Shown here piece by piece: positions 1 through 7,659 of a stretch of 20,414 bases of DNA. The stretch spans positions 1 through 20,414 of the forward strand of contig CALDPX010000062.1 of the NCBI GenBank assembly GCA_937911745.1, written 5' to 3'. How positions within the stretch are numbered: the stretch's first letter is position 1; each line of letters opens with the position of its first letter. The notes beneath the pieces are model-generated. The model saw only the letters and a program-made list of their open reading frames with translations. It searched no databases and was not told the DNA's origin. The position numbers and the translations under genes are program-made. Source of the stretch: an uncultured Alistipes sp. GTDB taxonomy: Bacteria > Bacteroidota > Bacteroidia > Bacteroidales > Rikenellaceae.

Positions 1-6
1 TAAAGA

Positions 7-30
7 GGCGGCTGCTTGCCGCCACCTTTT
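7..30 (+). terminator. Rho-independent terminator hairpin at the window edge
   Basis: A perfect 6-bp GC stem (GGCGGC at 7-12 with GCCGCC at 18-23) around a 5-nt loop is followed by a short T run at 27-30. It probably ends a transcript that enters from the left of the window. A short A run precedes the stem, so it may also work on the minus strand. Confidence 0.6.
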
Positions 31-99
31 GTGTTACCCTCCCCCTAAATCCCCCATAAAACAATGGTAAAAATATGAGTTCTCACTAAATAGGTGCGA

Positions 100-124
100 T
101 GATTTGTTATATTATTACAAATCA
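100..124. repeat. Short inverted repeat upstream of the recombinase remnant
   Basis: TGATTTGT (100-107) and ACAAATCA (117-124) form 8-bp perfect arms around a 9-nt AT-rich centre, 11 bp before the remnant's start codon. It could be an operator, a former recombination crossover site, or chance in AT-rich DNA. Confidence 0.35.
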
Positions 125-135
125 GTGTATTATGG

Positions 136-438
136 ATGAGAAAGGCGATTGTTTTAAGCAGGGTGAGCACCTTGCAGCAGGATTTGAAGCAGCAGACCGA
201 GGAGATTTTAAGGGAGGTTTACAAGGATGGTTTTAAGGAAGAGGAGGTTATTCTCATTGAGGACAAGGAGTCGGCAGCCAAACATTGTCAGATAAACGAT
301 GTGATGTTGTCGAAAGAGATAGACGACTCTACATTATCACTCCGCGAGAAGGTTGAGATCGTGAAGAAGGTTATCTATATGGTGACCGTAAGCAAACCAA
401 GTAAGGGTGAAGCTGTAATCAAACTATATTATATATAA
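136..438 (+). pseudogene. Serine recombinase (resolvase family) remnant with an internal deletion
   Basis: The 100-residue product starts like a Bacteroidales resolvase-type recombinase: residues 1-47 contain an R-V-S-T-L-Q-Q-D type motif, which carries the catalytic Ser in this family, and end at an I-E-D-K-E-S-A stretch. Residues from about 50 on resemble the far C-terminal end of the same family (L-S-L-R-E-K-V-E followed by a short basic beta-rich tail). The central catalytic and helical parts expected of a protein of about 200 residues or more are missing, with an in-frame junction near residue 48. I read this as an internally deleted, inactive remnant rather than a functional small protein. 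No partner mobile-element genes are nearby. An inverted repeat lies just upstream at 100-124. An alternative is a genuine short protein that retained both ends of the fold. Confidence 0.6.
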
Positions 439-586
439 CAAAAAAGGATATTTCTTTAACATAAAACCTTAAACTAATAGGAATTTGTGTGGGTATTAAA
501 GTGGCAAAGAATGTTAAAATAATATGGAATGGGATGTAATAGATTTCTTTATAAAGACCATTTGGTTGTGTATACTTTTGTGGAAC

Positions 587-1150
587 TCATCCAATGTCGT
601 GTTCGGTGTCATTATGGAAGAGTGCGCAGACTATTACCAAGTAGTCGGGAAGGAGGCCCGCTTTGCCCCAAAGCAGTTTAAGCCCAAACACTTGCTTGGT
701 CATTTGGGCGACATCAAAGCCATAGGCTTCGAGCGAGGGGCGGACAAATTGGGGGTGCCGGCAAGGCTCTCCACACAGGCGCGAGCAGCTCTCTTCTTCG
801 GTGCAATAGTAACATTTTCCGACATAGGAACACGCCAAGCCATTATGCTCCTTTTCCAAACGGAGCAGGTGTTTATCAATCTGTCTGCGCTCCGGCAAAA
901 TCAACTCCTCGGCAACATTCAGAGGTAAACCTTGTTCTCGTGGGGTGATTTTTGTGGCAATTAGCAATACATTCTGATATTGGCGCAGTCGCTCCTTCGC
1001 ATCGAAGTCGAACGGCGGGCATCCCCAACTCCTACCATAGTTTTCGCACTCGCGGCAATAGCCACCCACCACCTCCTCATTGTGGAAGCGGCGGAAGAGC
1101 TCCTCGGTGGGGATGGTTTGTGTCAGTTCCTCTCGTGTGTACTCAATCAT
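587..1150 (-). CDS. DUF2284 cysteine-rich predicted metal-binding protein
   Basis: A 187-residue cytoplasmic protein with no signal peptide. Its cysteines follow the DUF2284 pattern: C32-x2-C35 and C44 in a G-R-S-W-G-C-P-P motif, then C107, C113, C116, C122, C126 and C130 leading into R-H-P-x-x-x-R-P-S-x-E-A-x-G-x-D-V. The family is annotated as predicted metal binding; Fe-S or zinc is inferred from the cysteine spacing only. ATG at 1150 is used; a GTG at 1156 in the same frame would add two residues. It is the last gene of the riboswitch-led B12 operon, 17 bp after the TonB-receptor stop, so it should respond to cobalamin. Its biochemical role is not known to me; corrinoid or metal handling is a hypothesis based on context. 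Confidence 0.85.
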   Translation of the reverse strand: MIEYTREELTQTIPTEELFRRFHNEEVVGGYCRECENYGRSWGCPPFDFDAKERLRQYQNVLLIATKITPREQGLPLNVAEELILPERRQIDKHLLRLEKEHNGLACSYVGKCYYCTEEESCSRLCGEPCRHPQFVRPSLEAYGFDVAQMTKQVFGLKLLWGKAGLLPDYLVIVCALFHNDTEHDIG

Positions 1151-1167
1151 AGCCACAAAAATACTTA

Positions 1168-3219
1168 TTATTTCTTACTCCACTTGGGCGTGATGCCGAT
1201 GAAAAACTCGAAGTTGATACCCGGCATTGGTCGCGAGAGCACCGAGAGATACTCCTCGTCGAAGAGGTTGTTAATTGTACCTTTTAGAGAGATGTCAGCC
1301 CTACTGAACGAAAGTGCTTTTTCGAGCGTGATATTGCTCATAAAGTATTTGGGGAGTTTGCCCGTCAGCGTGAGGTCGTTGGAGGACATCGTAAAGCGTT
1401 CCGAGTAGTAGCACCACTTATAGAGGAATGACCAACTGCGCCACGAGATTCTTCCCGTGAGGTTTGCCGAGTGACGGGGTATATATGGGAGCTGCTTGCC
1501 CACCGAGCGGTCCGCCTCGCTCATGGGTTCGCCCTCGTTAATGGAGGGTGTCCACGAGTAGTTGCCATCTATTGAGAGGTGCCACTCGGGGGTGAGTGCT
1601 ACCGAGAGATTTGCCTTTGCCTCAATACCATAGGCGTGTACATCCTTAATGTTCTTGGGCGAGAAGAAACCCTTAACGGTTGGTAGCCAGAGTATCCAAT
1701 CGTGAATGTAGGACTCAAACCAACTTGCCGAGCCGCTCAATGAATAACTCCCCTCTCTGCCAGCGGCAAACGAGAGTCCTGCATCGTATGTCCAACCGCT
1801 CTCCTTTTTGAGGTCGGGATTGCCACCAGGAAGGAAGTAGAGGTCGTTGAGCGTGGGAAAGCGATAGTTGCGCGACAGGGAAGCTTTGGCTGTGATGTTA
1901 CCCCTCTCAGAGATCACTCCATCTATAAACAGAGCAGGAATAAGTGGTGTCCACTCGGTGCCATACATCTCCTCGCGCAGGGTTGCCGAAATGCCGAATC
2001 GGTCGGTGGGTCGCCACTTGGCGGAGAGCACTCCCGATAGTTCCGCACGACCTTTGCGGTATCCTACAATCGCCTTGTTTCCGTCTTGACGGATGATGTT
2101 TTTATCCTCGCTCTGCACAATGTGCTGATGGACTGAGAGGTTGGCGGTGAAAAGCCAATCGCTACCGATATAGTACTCGCCCTCGGCTTGACCATAGAAG
2201 GTGTCTATCTTACTGCGAGAGCGGGTCATATGTGCCATTGTACCGTTGCCCACATCACGCTTATAGTCGTATGCCATCCAAGTGTGGATGTAGCCCGCCT
2301 TGGTCGCAACCTTCCACTGCTCGCCGAGGTGGTCCCACGAGAGGATGCCTCGGAAGGTCTCCTCCCTTTGGCGGTTGTCGAAATCGGTGGCGTTGCCGTA
2401 GTCGGTAGTGAGCATTGGGAGTTCGCGGTTGGAGTTGATATACCACCCGTTGAGCCCGAAGCGGTCACCCCGCCCCGTATTATAATATGCCTCTTGTAAA
2501 AGGTGAAAATCTCTAAACGAGCCACTACGGTTTCGCTCTGTGGGGTAATACTGACCAATGATTTTCATATCATCATCGTAGATATTCTCCTTCTTGTCGT
2601 GGTTGCGATACTCGAAATCATTGGGCGAGGTGGAGAATACTGCACGGGTTGATACCTGCCAACTCTCGTCGCCATAGGTCAGGCGCAGGAACTCATCAAA
2701 GGTCCTAAAAGAACCCAGACCTTGAATGTATTGCATCCCAAAACCATCGCTCTGGGCGGGTTTGGTGGAGAGTTTGACGGCACCACCCATACCGCCACCC
2801 GTCTCATTGACCGAGGAGGTACCGTGCAGTAGCGAGGCGTCGTCGATGAAGTAGGAGGGAATCATTGAGAAGTCGGTCATACCGAGCATAGGGTTGTTGA
2901 TGCGCATACCATTCCAAGTCACTTGCGTGTGGGAGGCAGAAGTTCCACGAAAGGCGACCGTAGAGAGGGTTGCACGACCATAGCTCTTGACAAAAATCGA
3001 GGAGTTGAAGGTGAGAATATCCGCCATTGAGAGGGCTACACTCTCTTTCAGCACCACCGAGTCGAACTTGGTCTGCTGCGTGCCAATCTCTTTCAGGGGG
3101 CGTTTGCCATAGACGGTCACTTCGGGTATGGCGTGGAGCCGCTTGTGCCACTCGACCTCTTGCGCAAAGAGTGAGGTGTGGCAGAGTATAAGTGCTATTA
3201 TGGAGAGGATAATTTTCAT
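1168..3219 (-). CDS. btuB: TonB-dependent outer-membrane receptor, BtuB-like (cobalamin)
   Basis: A 683-residue protein with a type-I signal peptide (residues 1-19, ending L-F-A before Q20), a TonB-box-like P-E-V-T-V-Y-G-K-R segment near residue 33, and a plug domain (about 50-155) with V-A-F-R-G-T-S-A and R-I-N-N-P-M motifs. The rest is a beta-barrel rich in aromatic and glycine residues, ending in N-L-F-D-E-E-Y and a terminal aromatic-containing strand. The length fits the compact BtuB class rather than the much larger SusC class. It should bind a ligand at the surface and import it with energy from TonB. B12 as the substrate follows from the upstream cobalamin riboswitch and the adjacent BtuG-like gene, whose stop lies 9 bp before this start. 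Confidence 0.9.
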   Translation of the reverse strand: MKIILSIIALILCHTSLFAQEVEWHKRLHAIPEVTVYGKRPLKEIGTQQTKFDSVVLKESVALSMADILTFNSSIFVKSYGRATLSTVAFRGTSASHTQVTWNGMRINNPMLGMTDFSMIPSYFIDDASLLHGTSSVNETGGGMGGAVKLSTKPAQSDGFGMQYIQGLGSFRTFDEFLRLTYGDESWQVSTRAVFSTSPNDFEYRNHDKKENIYDDDMKIIGQYYPTERNRSGSFRDFHLLQEAYYNTGRGDRFGLNGWYINSNRELPMLTTDYGNATDFDNRQREETFRGILSWDHLGEQWKVATKAGYIHTWMAYDYKRDVGNGTMAHMTRSRSKIDTFYGQAEGEYYIGSDWLFTANLSVHQHIVQSEDKNIIRQDGNKAIVGYRKGRAELSGVLSAKWRPTDRFGISATLREEMYGTEWTPLIPALFIDGVISERGNITAKASLSRNYRFPTLNDLYFLPGGNPDLKKESGWTYDAGLSFAAGREGSYSLSGSASWFESYIHDWILWLPTVKGFFSPKNIKDVHAYGIEAKANLSVALTPEWHLSIDGNYSWTPSINEGEPMSEADRSVGKQLPYIPRHSANLTGRISWRSWSFLYKWCYYSERFTMSSNDLTLTGKLPKYFMSNITLEKALSFSRADISLKGTINNLFDEEYLSVLSRPMPGINFEFFIGITPKWSKK

Positions 3220-3228
3220 AATTTCGGA

Positions 3229-4296
3229 CTATTTCCAACAAAATGCACCCGGAATGATACCCACATAGAAACTATCGAGTAACTCCCTCTCTTTCGAGTA
3301 GCGATAGACTTTGCCCTGCTGAACATAGTCAATCGCATCCGCCACATAGACATCTCCATTGTAGGGGCTCACTGTGAGTCCATAGTAGAGCGTACCGTTG
3401 TATGACAGGAAGGGCTCGCTCGGCACACACTCTGAGGTCACATCCATCTCCCATACATCATCGTTGAGCCAATAGAGCCTATCCCCCGTGCCGTTGAGCT
3501 GCACCTCGGAGGGAGCGTCGCCAAACTCAAATCGGAACTGCTTTTCGATGGTGAACGACTCGGCATCAATGCGATAGAGCGATGGCGCTTCGTGTCCATA
3601 GGGCGAGCCTGCGTAGCCTCCGTCAGTGATGGTCCAGAGTTTATCGTTGCAATCCAGAACAAGAGATGTGGGTTGGATTCCCACCGTGAGTTCATCAACC
3701 ACGGTATCTGTTTCGGTGTCGATTTTGAGGATTCGGTTTTGGTACGACCAGCAATTTACATAGAGGTACTTACCCCACTGCACCATCTGCTCTGTCGAAC
3801 CGCTCTCCATAGTCATATTGGGCACCTCTATATATCCCGTAATCTCGTAGCGCTTGGGATTTACGATAAAAATTCTATTGTCCCAAATCTGCGTAACGTA
3901 CGCCTTGGTGTCGGAGATGAAATGAATATAGCGGGGCGAGGTGAAATTGACAATGCGCCCTACCTCCTTGAAGGTGCGGGTGTCTATGGCGAAGATGGCG
4001 TGGGAGTTATTGACCACTACCCAACCTATGCCATCACGAATGACCATACTCTGACACACATCGCCGAGCTTCATTGCGTTGGCGCGATAGAACACCTCAT
4101 TCTCGACCTCTCCCGATGTGGGGTTGTAGTAGGAGAGCGTGGCGTTGCCATACTGAAAATTACCCTCGTTGCAGATAAAAAGTCCTTCTGGGGAGGAGGA
4201 TGTGTCGAACTCCTCCACCAAGCCATACTCCCACTTCATACACGAAGTGGCAAGCAGGAGCCCTCCGAATAGCAGTAGCCTAACAAACCTTATCAT
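3229..4296 (-). CDS. btuG: Surface lipoprotein with YncE-like beta-propeller (DUF5074), BtuG-like
   Basis: A 355-residue lipoprotein with signal L-L-L-A-T-S-C (lipidated Cys19). The mature part is a repeated beta-propeller: E-G-L-F-I-C-N-E-G-N-F near residue 40, then blades of the type 'I-x-x-D-T-x-T-x-x-V-V-D-E-L' and 'L-Y-R-I-D-A-E', and a Y-N-G-D-V-Y-V-A-D-A-I-D-Y segment near the C-terminus. In Bacteroides the BtuG members of this family sit on the cell surface, bind cobalamin very tightly and pass it to BtuB. Gene order here (directly before the TonB receptor, 9-bp gap, under a cobalamin riboswitch) supports the same role. Binding itself is inferred. The gap to the preceding gene is also 9 bp. 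Confidence 0.85.
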   Translation of the reverse strand: MIRFVRLLLFGGLLLATSCMKWEYGLVEEFDTSSSPEGLFICNEGNFQYGNATLSYYNPTSGEVENEVFYRANAMKLGDVCQSMVIRDGIGWVVVNNSHAIFAIDTRTFKEVGRIVNFTSPRYIHFISDTKAYVTQIWDNRIFIVNPKRYEITGYIEVPNMTMESGSTEQMVQWGKYLYVNCWSYQNRILKIDTETDTVVDELTVGIQPTSLVLDCNDKLWTITDGGYAGSPYGHEAPSLYRIDAESFTIEKQFRFEFGDAPSEVQLNGTGDRLYWLNDDVWEMDVTSECVPSEPFLSYNGTLYYGLTVSPYNGDVYVADAIDYVQQGKVYRYSKERELLDSFYVGIIPGAFCWK

Positions 4297-4305
4297 CGTA
4301 GCGCT

Positions 4306-5301
4306 CTATTGTTGTGCTTGTTTCAGATTGTAATCATAAAGACCGAGCACCTCGGTTGAGACCTCACCGAGCCAGCCACTCTTGGCGTTGACGGCACACT
4401 GCACCTTCACAAAGTCTATGAATTTTAACTCCACAGGGTTGCCTTCGCCATCTATCGCATCGGAAATCTTGAAGTGGTTGGCATTTGCCGCCGCGCCCAC
4501 ATTGGCGTCATCGGTCAGGCGGTCAACCGAACTAAAATTGTCGGCATACCCCCAATCGTACTCGCCATTCACCCAATAGGAACCATTGCCCGAAGCGTCG
4601 TAGTTGCGGGCCGTGAGGCGGGTACCCGTGAGGGTGTAACTATCCGCCTCGATCCACAGAGGGTAGTAGTAATCCTGACGATGAAACTGCACGAGGTAGT
4701 CCACCTCGCCACTACCACCCAGATTGTCGGTCCACTGCACCGGCATTTGGGGCTCGGCGGGGCGGTAGTAGGTAACCGAGTAGTTCTGTATGGTGCCCTC
4801 CTTACCCGTCTCGGAGCCTGCAAGTTCATACCAAGTGTCGTCGGGCAGCGAGTTGCCATTCTCATCTCTCATAACCCACACCACACCCGGCTCCGATGAG
4901 CCACTGAAAGAGTTGCCTATAACACCGATGTCATATCCACCGGAGTTGTCGATGCTGTGGTCGAAGCCCACAACTATATAGCCACCAAAGCCACCGAGCG
5001 ACACCCAAATGTCATCTCTCATTCGGCTCTCGGCATAGGTGGCGGCCGCCTCGGGTGTGGTCTGCGAGCCATCGAATCCACCCGTTTTGGTTTCGTTTAT
5101 GAACTGCCCCGGAGCGGGAGTGTAGTCATATACCTTGTTCCAATTGGGACTACTACCGATAAGAGCGGGGCGGTAGTGCTCCATAGCACTACCATCCTCG
5201 CCTCCTATGTCGGTGGTAATCTCCTGGTCGAAATTGCACGACCAGCAGACCACCCCGACAATCAAACTAACTATAAATAAAAATCCTTTACGAAAGGTCA
5301 T
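4306..5301 (-). CDS. B12-locus surface lipoprotein (PKD-like / 'cell surface protein' type)
   Basis: A 331-residue exported protein. The hydrophobic leader ends V-V-C-W-S-C, so Cys22 is the likely lipidation site, although the lipobox is weak (Trp at -2, Cys at -3). The mature part contains G-G-Y-I-V-V-G-F-D-H-S-I, then G-V-V-W-V-M-R-D-E-N-G-N and D-D-T-W-Y-E-L-A-G-S-E-T, then a D-F-V-K-V-Q-C-A-V-N-A segment near the end. These are features I associate with a group of Bacteroidales cell-surface proteins found beside DUF5074 and TonB-receptor genes. The fold is probably beta-rich; the ligand is unknown. It sits 15 bp after the DUF4465 gene and 9 bp before the BtuG-like gene. A role as an accessory surface B12-binding protein is plausible but unproven. 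Confidence 0.75.
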   Translation of the reverse strand: MTFRKGFLFIVSLIVGVVCWSCNFDQEITTDIGGEDGSAMEHYRPALIGSSPNWNKVYDYTPAPGQFINETKTGGFDGSQTTPEAAATYAESRMRDDIWVSLGGFGGYIVVGFDHSIDNSGGYDIGVIGNSFSGSSEPGVVWVMRDENGNSLPDDTWYELAGSETGKEGTIQNYSVTYYRPAEPQMPVQWTDNLGGSGEVDYLVQFHRQDYYYPLWIEADSYTLTGTRLTARNYDASGNGSYWVNGEYDWGYADNFSSVDRLTDDANVGAAANANHFKISDAIDGEGNPVELKFIDFVKVQCAVNAKSGWLGEVSTEVLGLYDYNLKQAQQ

Positions 5302-5316
5302 AATAAATGAATGTGT

Positions 5317-6702
5317 TTACTTGTCGAAACGAACTGCTACATCGTCGTAGGCAAAGTAGCCGGGAATGGTGAGGCCATACTTGCCACCCATCTCCTCGGA
5401 GTAGAGGAAGTTGAAGCGAACCTTCTTGACTGCGCCAAGTCCCGAGAGATCCCATTTCTGCCAATCGGTTACGACATTTTCGCCCTGCACCAAGTAGAAC
5501 TCCACCTCGCTGATAGGCTCGGCGTAAGCATCGGCATCTACATCATCAAAGCCTTGGGCCACAATCTTCAACCAAGCATCCTCTGTGAGACCCTCCCAAT
5601 TGCCACCAAAGTTATTGCCCGCCTCACTCTTCACACCGTTGTAGAGCTGATTGAGTGTATAGTTGGTGTTGATGACATACATATGGTCGATAACACGAGC
5701 CACATCATCACCAAACGAAATCTCGGGCAAGTTCTCGACATACGATTGGTCGTCCTTGTAGCCGTAGTGTACTGCGAAGTTGTCGCCCGAATGAGCCTCT
5801 ACGGGTATCATATATTGGAGGTTGAACCAACCAAGCATCTGGTCGTTACCAGCATTCTCCGCAACATAGTCCTCGCCATAATACTTTGCGATGTGAAGAT
5901 CTCTATCCTCATCGCTCCAACCCTCACCCCAATAGTTAGAGATGGCGTGACCACCACCCCAGAAACAGTAGGAGTAGTTGTAGGGGAAGGTGTGGGTGAG
6001 CTCGGTGTTGCCCTCGTCACACCAACGATACTCTGCCGACATCTGGTCTGCATAGGTCAGAGGACCGCCATATTGAGGATCGTCAATCAAATCGCTCCAA
6101 GTCGTAATCTCTGCTCCCGCCCAATCATAGGCATAATCCAAAGTGTAGGGCTCAAAACGAGTATCTGCATCCTCGAAAGAGAGCACACGCAACTCATAGG
6201 GCAACTCGGGTTCGGGTTCGGGTTCGGGCTCCTCACCTCCCTCTTCGCCACTCTCGGTTGCTTTGGGCAGGGTAATAACGCGACCGTCGGCAAGAGTAAT
6301 AATAACGGTCGTTTCGGTCTCCTCTACCGATACAAAGAACGAGTCGCCGTCCTGGCCGTCCTTGCCAGCATCGCCTTTCTCGCCTTTCTCACCATCGGCA
6401 CCATCTTTACCATTTTCGCCATCCTTGCCGTCAGCACCATCTTTGCCATTTTTGATAGTAACAGATGAGCCGTCGCTGAAATTGAGCACCACACCCTCGG
6501 TGGTGTACTCGGTAGAGGTGATTACCTTGCCCTGATTGGAGGCCTCAATGAGTGCCGAGAGGGTGGCAATATCCTCGGCATTCTGCTCTACCTTCTCTTC
6601 GAGCTCATCCATAGCATCCCAAATTGCACTGTCGTCATACGAGCAACCTGTCAGCGTAAACCCTACCAGAGTGGCTGCTGCAATAAATAAAAATCTTTTC
6701 AT
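5317..6702 (-). CDS. Surface lipoprotein: coiled-coil + collagen-like repeat + DUF4465 domain
   Basis: A 461-residue lipoprotein (lipobox L-T-G-C, Cys20). Residues about 26-53 form an acidic heptad-like coiled coil, followed by a small beta segment (about 58-84) resembling the N-terminal unit of other Bacteroidales surface proteins (DUF4988-like, tentative). Residues 86-119 are an uninterrupted Gly-X-Y collagen-like run with Gly at every third position, mostly K-D-G and A-D-G triplets. A short beta unit and an E-P repeat linker (about 158-166) lead to a DUF4465 domain (about 173-461), recognised by Y-C-F-W-G-G-G-H-A-I-S-N, Y-V-I-N-T-N-Y-T, W-L-K-I-V-A-Q-G and a final W-D-L-S-G-L-G-A-V with Y-F-A-Y-D-D-V. 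DUF4465 proteins recur in Bacteroidetes B12 loci. The stalk probably holds the domain away from the membrane, perhaps as a trimer. Confidence 0.85.
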   Translation of the reverse strand: MKRFLFIAAATLVGFTLTGCSYDDSAIWDAMDELEEKVEQNAEDIATLSALIEASNQGKVITSTEYTTEGVVLNFSDGSSVTIKNGKDGADGKDGENGKDGADGEKGEKGDAGKDGQDGDSFFVSVEETETTVIITLADGRVITLPKATESGEEGGEEPEPEPEPELPYELRVLSFEDADTRFEPYTLDYAYDWAGAEITTWSDLIDDPQYGGPLTYADQMSAEYRWCDEGNTELTHTFPYNYSYCFWGGGHAISNYWGEGWSDEDRDLHIAKYYGEDYVAENAGNDQMLGWFNLQYMIPVEAHSGDNFAVHYGYKDDQSYVENLPEISFGDDVARVIDHMYVINTNYTLNQLYNGVKSEAGNNFGGNWEGLTEDAWLKIVAQGFDDVDADAYAEPISEVEFYLVQGENVVTDWQKWDLSGLGAVKKVRFNFLYSEEMGGKYGLTIPGYFAYDDVAVRFDK

Positions 6703-6723
6703 AACTCTTTGTTTTTTAGTGAT

Positions 6724-7278
6724 TTATTTTGATTGATTAAGGTTTTCGCTTGCTATTCGTGCGTTGCAGTTTGAAACAAGGAGTGTCAACTCCTCGATGT
6801 AACGCCGACGGAAATGATAGTGATTGATGACCTCAGGGGTGAGTACAAAGGTGTGCCCCTCGGATGCCGCCGAGCGACAGAGGTGCATAATCATTGCGGG
6901 CAGAAGTTCGGCAGCAACCTCTACCGAGAGGTGCTCACGACGGGTGGCAGACCAGAGAGCCTCGCCATCTTCTCCCCATACCTTTATACTAATGTGATAG
7001 GTAACCTGCTTGGTTGGCAGCTTGGTGAGTGACGCCACAAATTGCGCAACAGAGAGCCTGCGATAGCGCACACCATCGCCCCTGCCGACTATCTCGACAA
7101 AGGCAGTATCGACAGGACTCGCCAGAAGCAAACAATAGAGAGGGTTTGCCTGCACTCGCAACGACTTAAAAAACTTCCACAAGTTGGTTTTGAGAATATA
7201 GTTCTCCCCCTTGTGAGCTTGGGTTTGGACCGAATCCATACTCCTGACGGAACTATTATAAGGGTTTTTATCCGACAT
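6724..7278 (-). CDS. Unrecognised protein, first gene of the riboswitch-controlled operon
   Basis: A 184-residue product from ATG at 7278 (M-S-D-K-N-P). The frame stays open upstream to 7506, but that extension runs into the cobalamin riboswitch and cannot all be coding. A second possible ATG at 7383 would give 219 residues with a hydrophobic start, but it lies inside a possible expression-platform hairpin, so 7278 is preferred. No signal peptide or clear membrane segment is visible from 7278. The protein mixes basic and hydrophobic stretches (F-V-E-I-V-G-R-G-D-G, a central T-Y-H-I-S-I-K-V-W-G-E-D-G beta-type segment, and a C-terminal helical region with R-R-R-Y-I-E-E-L-T). I do not recognise the family. 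It is 21 bp before the DUF4465 gene and should share its B12 control. Confidence 0.7.
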   Translation of the reverse strand: MSDKNPYNSSVRSMDSVQTQAHKGENYILKTNLWKFFKSLRVQANPLYCLLLASPVDTAFVEIVGRGDGVRYRRLSVAQFVASLTKLPTKQVTYHISIKVWGEDGEALWSATRREHLSVEVAAELLPAMIMHLCRSAASEGHTFVLTPEVINHYHFRRRYIEELTLLVSNCNARIASENLNQSK

Positions 7279-7357
7279 TAACCGCCCAAACTCGACCTTA
7301 TGAGCAACCCAATAAACAAGGTGCAATGCCCCTGTTTCGAGTGCTTTTTGGTCAAAC

Positions 7358-7386
7358 AAAAAAATGTAAACGATTAAATTCATCGT
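7358..7386 (-). promoter_or_regulatory. Possible riboswitch expression platform (weak hairpin plus U-tract)
   Basis: Read on the minus strand, a 5-bp stem (ACGAT with ATCGT, 7386-7370) is followed after 5 nt by seven T residues (7364-7358). A competing stem (GCCTG with CGGGC) lies just upstream, next to the riboswitch. It could be a conditional terminator; it could instead mask the ATG at 7383. The stem is weak, so this is tentative. Confidence 0.3.
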
Positions 7387-7431
7387 CGCTCCCAGCCCGT
7401 ATCCCAGCAGGCAAAGAAACAATAATGCAAA

Positions 7432-7645
7432 GGCAGGTCTTCTGACTTGTCCCGTTGTCGCGCCTTCCCAATCTTGTCGATCAGTGGCAAAGAGTGCGTC
7501 CAACATTCATCCTTTCTGTGGAGGGCAGATTAAAGAGCTAATTACCTCGCAGGATGGGACTTACAGCAACTGGTATTGTCTTGGTTTTTCACCAAATTCC
7601 CTTTTCACCGCTCCCGACGCTCAGGTCGTTCACGGCTCCGTTTGC
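7432..7645 (-). ncRNA. Cobalamin (B12) riboswitch
   Basis: On the minus strand the conserved cobalamin-riboswitch blocks appear in order: a G-G-T-G-A-A-A-A-G-G-G-A-A-T block (about 7608-7595), a G-C-T-G-T-A-A-G variant of the core (about 7566), G-C-C-A-C-T-G (about 7490), G-G-G-A-A-G-G-C-G-C (about 7470-7461), and the closing B12 box GTCAGAAGACCTGCC (7446-7432). Adenosylcobalamin or a related corrinoid normally switches off the downstream genes, here the six-gene operon ending at 587. A -7 box lies just upstream. Confidence 0.95.
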
Positions 7646-7649
7646 AACG

Positions 7650-7657
7650 CAAAGATA
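7650..7657 (-). promoter_or_regulatory. Bacteroidota -7 promoter box for the B12 operon
   Basis: TATCTTTG on the minus strand matches the Bacteroidota -7 consensus TAnnTTTG exactly and would start transcription near 7643, right at the 5' end of the riboswitch. No good -33 TTTG is seen at the usual distance. Confidence 0.65.
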
Positions 7658-7659
7658 GT

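Noticed and set aside
5311..6468. Long plus-strand open frame (385 codons) opposite the DUF4465 lipoprotein gene
   Set aside because: Antisense shadow; the sense strand has a signal peptide, collagen-like repeats and a recognisable domain.
7279..7506. N-terminal extension of the first operon gene
   Set aside because: It overlaps the cobalamin riboswitch core and B12 box, so at least the part above 7383 cannot be coding.
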